36,250 nt of DNA, from NCBI GenBank assembly GCA_913048115.1, contig CAJWVI010000022.1:1-36250 (forward strand), written 5' to 3'. The notes under the pieces are model-generated. The model saw nothing but the letters and a program-made list of their open reading frames with translations, did no database searches and was not told where the DNA came from. The stretch is from an uncultured Flavobacteriaceae bacterium (GTDB lineage: Bacteria > Bacteroidota > Bacteroidia > Flavobacteriales > Flavobacteriaceae). Position numbers and translations under genes: made by a program. Shown piece by piece: positions 33,923 to 36,250 of this stretch. Position 1 is the stretch's first letter; each line of letters starts with the position of its first letter.

Positions 33923-35839
33923 ATGCTTAATATACACAATCTATCTGTTTCGTTTCAAGGAACTTATTTGTTTGAAAAAATAACCTTTCAACTTGCCGCA
34001 GGAACCCGTGTGGGACTGGTAGGTAAAAATGGTGCTGGAAAATCTACCTTACTTAAAATAATCTCTGGCGAGCAAGAGTATGATCAGGGTGCTATTGCCA
34101 TGGATAAAGAGGTCTCTATTGGGTTTTTAAAACAAGACATTGATTTTACCAAAGGCCGTACTGTACTTGAGGAATCTTATGAGGCCTTCACTGAAATAAA
34201 AAAACTAGAGGGGCAACTAGATGAAATTAACACTCAGCTAGCGACACGCACAGATTATGAGAGCAATAGCTACAACCAACTCATGATAGATTTAAATGAT
34301 GTACAGCATCAATATGAGATCTTAGGTGGTTATAATTACCAAGGAGAGACAGAGCGCATCTTACTGGGTCTAGGGTTTCAACGCGTAGATTTCACAAAGG
34401 TTACCGAAACTTTTTCTGGAGGATGGCGTATGCGTATTGAGCTTGCAAAATTATTACTTCAAAACAATGATATATTGCTACTGGATGAGCCAACCAATCA
34501 CTTAGACATTGAGTCTATTTTGTGGTTGGAGGAGTTTTTGAAAAACTATGCAGGAGCTGTTGTGGTAGTAAGTCACGATAAAATGTTCTTGGATAATGTA
34601 ACCAACAGAACCATTGAGATTTCCTTAGGGAAAATCTATGATTACAATAAGCCATACACCAAATACTTGGTGCAACGCCAAGAGCTAAGAGAACAGCAAT
34701 TGGCTTCTCAAAAAAACCAACAAAAACAAATTGAACAAACAGAAAAGTTAATTGAAAAGTTTAGGGCAAAAGCCAGTAAGGCGACCATGGCCCAATCTCT
34801 CATTAAAAAACTAGATAAGATTGATAGAATAGAGGTTGATGAGGATGATAACAGTGTAATGTCTTTAACATTTCCGGTAAGTGTGGTGCCTGGAAAGGTG
34901 GTTATAGAGGCAGAAAAAATATCAAAAAGCTATGGAGATACAGAGGTGTTACGTGGTATTGATTTACGTGTAGAGCGAGATACCAAAATAGCCTTTGTAG
35001 GACAGAACGGGCAAGGAAAGTCTACCTTGGCCAAGATCATTGTAGATGAAATCAAATACTCGGGCGCCATGAATTTAGGGCATAATGTCCAGATTGGATA
35101 TTTCGCACAAAATCAAGCAGATTATCTGGACGGCACCAAGACGGTAGAGCAAACAATGTTGGACGCTGCAGATGAGCGTACAAGACCTCTGGTGAGAAAC
35201 ATACTTGGTTCTTTCTTGTTTAGAGGTGATGAGGCAGAAAAGTATGTACGTGTTTTAAGTGGAGGAGAGCGTAACCGTTTGGCCTTGGCTAAATTATTAC
35301 TGCAGCCTTTTAATGTGTTGGTAATGGATGAGCCTACCAATCACTTAGATATTAAATCTAAAAACGTATTAAAAGACGCCTTGATGAAGTTTGAAGGTAC
35401 CTTACTTCTAGTGAGCCATGATAGAGATTTCTTGCAAGGCCTCACCGACAAGGTATATGAGTTCAAGGATTATAAAATTAAAGAGTATCTGGGAGATATA
35501 GAGTATTTCTTAGAGCAGCGTAATCTTCAAAACTTACGAGAAGCAGAAAAGCGTACCATAGTTGCAGGCGCAGACAGTAAGAAAGCTAGTTCTGGCAAGC
35601 AATCTTATAAAGACCAGAAAAAAGAAAAATCACTAACCAATAGACTTAGTAAAATTGAGTCTAACATCAATAAATTGGAGCGTGAGGTTAAAGAAATAGA
35701 TGTCGAGTTGGCTATTAATTACCAGGCCACAATTGCTCAAGAAAATTTCTTTAGCGCTTATGACGGAAAAAAGAAGAGTCTTGAAGAGTTTATGAAACAG
35801 TGGGAGCTTGTTTCTGAGGAATTAGAGCAACTTCAATAA
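33923..35839 (+). CDS. ABC-F family ATP-binding protein
   Basis: ABC-F proteins lack membrane domains and act on the ribosome; some confer antibiotic resistance and others help translation. I prefer the ATG at 33923 (MLNIHNLSVSFQG), which matches the conserved start of relatives; an ATG six codons upstream at 33905 is also in frame. The 638-residue protein has two ATPase domains. These show Walker A GKNGAGKST and GQNGQGKST, signatures FSGGWRMRIELAKLL and LSGGERNRLALAKLL, and Walker B LLLDEPTNHLD and LVMDEPTNHLD. The linker between them is charged and helical. The C terminus is a lysine- and glutamate-rich coiled coil of the Uup type. I see nothing that marks it as a resistance factor. Confidence 0.94.
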   Translation: MLNIHNLSVSFQGTYLFEKITFQLAAGTRVGLVGKNGAGKSTLLKIISGEQEYDQGAIAMDKEVSIGFLKQDIDFTKGRTVLEESYEAFTEIKKLEGQLDEINTQLATRTDYESNSYNQLMIDLNDVQHQYEILGGYNYQGETERILLGLGFQRVDFTKVTETFSGGWRMRIELAKLLLQNNDILLLDEPTNHLDIESILWLEEFLKNYAGAVVVVSHDKMFLDNVTNRTIEISLGKIYDYNKPYTKYLVQRQELREQQLASQKNQQKQIEQTEKLIEKFRAKASKATMAQSLIKKLDKIDRIEVDEDDNSVMSLTFPVSVVPGKVVIEAEKISKSYGDTEVLRGIDLRVERDTKIAFVGQNGQGKSTLAKIIVDEIKYSGAMNLGHNVQIGYFAQNQADYLDGTKTVEQTMLDAADERTRPLVRNILGSFLFRGDEAEKYVRVLSGGERNRLALAKLLLQPFNVLVMDEPTNHLDIKSKNVLKDALMKFEGTLLLVSHDRDFLQGLTDKVYEFKDYKIKEYLGDIEYFLEQRNLQNLREAEKRTIVAGADSKKASSGKQSYKDQKKEKSLTNRLSKIESNINKLEREVKEIDVELAINYQATIAQENFFSAYDGKKKSLEEFMKQWELVSEELEQLQ

Positions 35840-35880
35840 GCGCCTTTATAAAAATAAAACCTTTTTTACCCTAAACCTTT

Positions 35881-36063
35881 ATGATGAATGAACATCATTT
35901 TCAATGCCCGTATTGCTGGGAAGAAATTTCTATGCTTTTAGACCCCTCTGTTAGTTCTAGTTACGTAGAGGATTGTGAGGTTTGTTGTAATCCTATCCAA
36001 GTTACTACACACTTTGAGGATATGGAGTTAGCGGGTTTTTTGGCAGCACCTATCGAAGAATAA
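35881..36063 (+). CDS. CPXCG-type small zinc-ribbon protein
   Basis: The 60-residue protein has CPYC at 9-12 and CEVC at 32-35, with a further Cys36, in a rubredoxin-like or zinc-ribbon arrangement. The segment HFQCPYCWEEISMLLDPS is typical of the CPXCG motif-containing cysteine-rich proteins. The acidic C terminus has no motif. Translation could start at either of the first two Met codons. It follows the ABC-F gene by 41 bp and may be transcribed with it. The function is unknown. Confidence 0.88.
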   Translation: MMNEHHFQCPYCWEEISMLLDPSVSSSYVEDCEVCCNPIQVTTHFEDMELAGFLAAPIEE

Positions 36064-36098
36064 GGGGTTAAATAATTTATTTTTTTACATTATAAGTA

Positions 36099-36129
36099 CT
36101 TGCTAGAATCAAAAAGCATTGTATATTTG
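36099..36129 (+). promoter_or_regulatory. Predicted promoter of the initiator tRNA gene
   Basis: CTTG at 36099-36102 and TATATTTG at 36122-36129 are separated by exactly 19 bp. The second element is a perfect -7 match and is followed by C, as in strong Bacteroidota promoters. Transcription would begin near 36136, leaving a leader of about 64 nt before the tRNA. Confidence 0.6.
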
Positions 36130-36199
36130 CAGTCCAAAATAAGTTTATCGGTATTATGAGCCGAGAGTTAAAAGCTAAGTAATTTATTTTGTTTTATAT

Positions 36200-36250
<51 letters not shown>

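Noticed and set aside
33923-35839. Antibiotic-resistance type ABC-F protein
   Set aside because: The overall pattern is that of a common housekeeping ABC-F of Bacteroidota, and no resistance-gene context or mobile element is present.

Overview
The window comes from an AT-rich genome of the Bacteroidota, almost certainly a member of the Flavobacteriaceae. The grounds are the gliding and type IX secretion (T9SS) motor genes gldKLMN, several exported proteins with T9SS C-terminal sorting tails, and Bacteroidota-type promoters (TTTG, about 17-20 bp, TAnnTTTG). A DUF6029-type outer-membrane protein and A-rich leaders instead of strong Shine-Dalgarno sites agree with this. I see no phage, insertion sequence or CRISPR array. 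The gene content looks like ordinary chromosome.

Layout. (1) Bases 1-8641: topA, then a ureohydrolase-fold protein that has lost several metal ligands, then gldK-gldL-gldM-gldN, which encode the T9SS/gliding core, closed by a strong terminator. (2) Bases 8735-20720: an aerobic phenylacetate (paa) catabolic cluster. It holds a TetR-type regulator, the ring-1,2-epoxidase genes (paaE, paaA, paaB, paaC, paaD), paaG isomerase, paaH dehydrogenase, paaI thioesterase, paaJ thiolase, an unusually long paaZ, a second crotonase-family protein and paaY. A palindrome, AACTAAC-N4-GTTAGTT, overlaps the predicted promoter in front of paaE and is the likely operator. The ligase gene paaK is not in the window. 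(3) Bases 20726-25968: purT, converging on paaY; a thioredoxin-like protein with a T9SS tail; an aspartate aminotransferase and a front-end fatty-acid desaturase in one transcription unit; and rsmG. (4) Bases 26055-32337: a group of exported proteins. It includes a T9SS-sorted Omp28-like protein, a small protein with a T9SS-like tail, a DUF6029 outer-membrane protein with a TlpA-like thioredoxin, and an Omp28-like lipoprotein. Each of the three thioredoxin-fold members has a CxxC motif. (5) Bases 32362-36250: an FAD oxidoreductase with a probable leaderless GTG start, a DUF983 membrane protein, an ABC-F ATPase, a CPXCG zinc-ribbon protein and the start of an initiator tRNA-Met gene cut by the window edge.

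How they work together. GldK/N form the periplasmic and outer-membrane ring and GldL/M the proton-driven motor of the T9SS, which exports proteins with CTD tails such as those encoded at 22044, 26055 and perhaps 28038. The paa block carries phenylacetyl-CoA through epoxidation, isomerisation to oxepin-CoA, ring opening by PaaZ and beta-oxidation-like steps, with PaaI and PaaY as thioesterases that clear toxic or dead-end CoA esters. The most unusual points are the degenerate ureohydrolase beside the gld genes, the third domain on PaaZ, the operator-promoter overlap at paaE, and the cluster of exported CxxC proteins.
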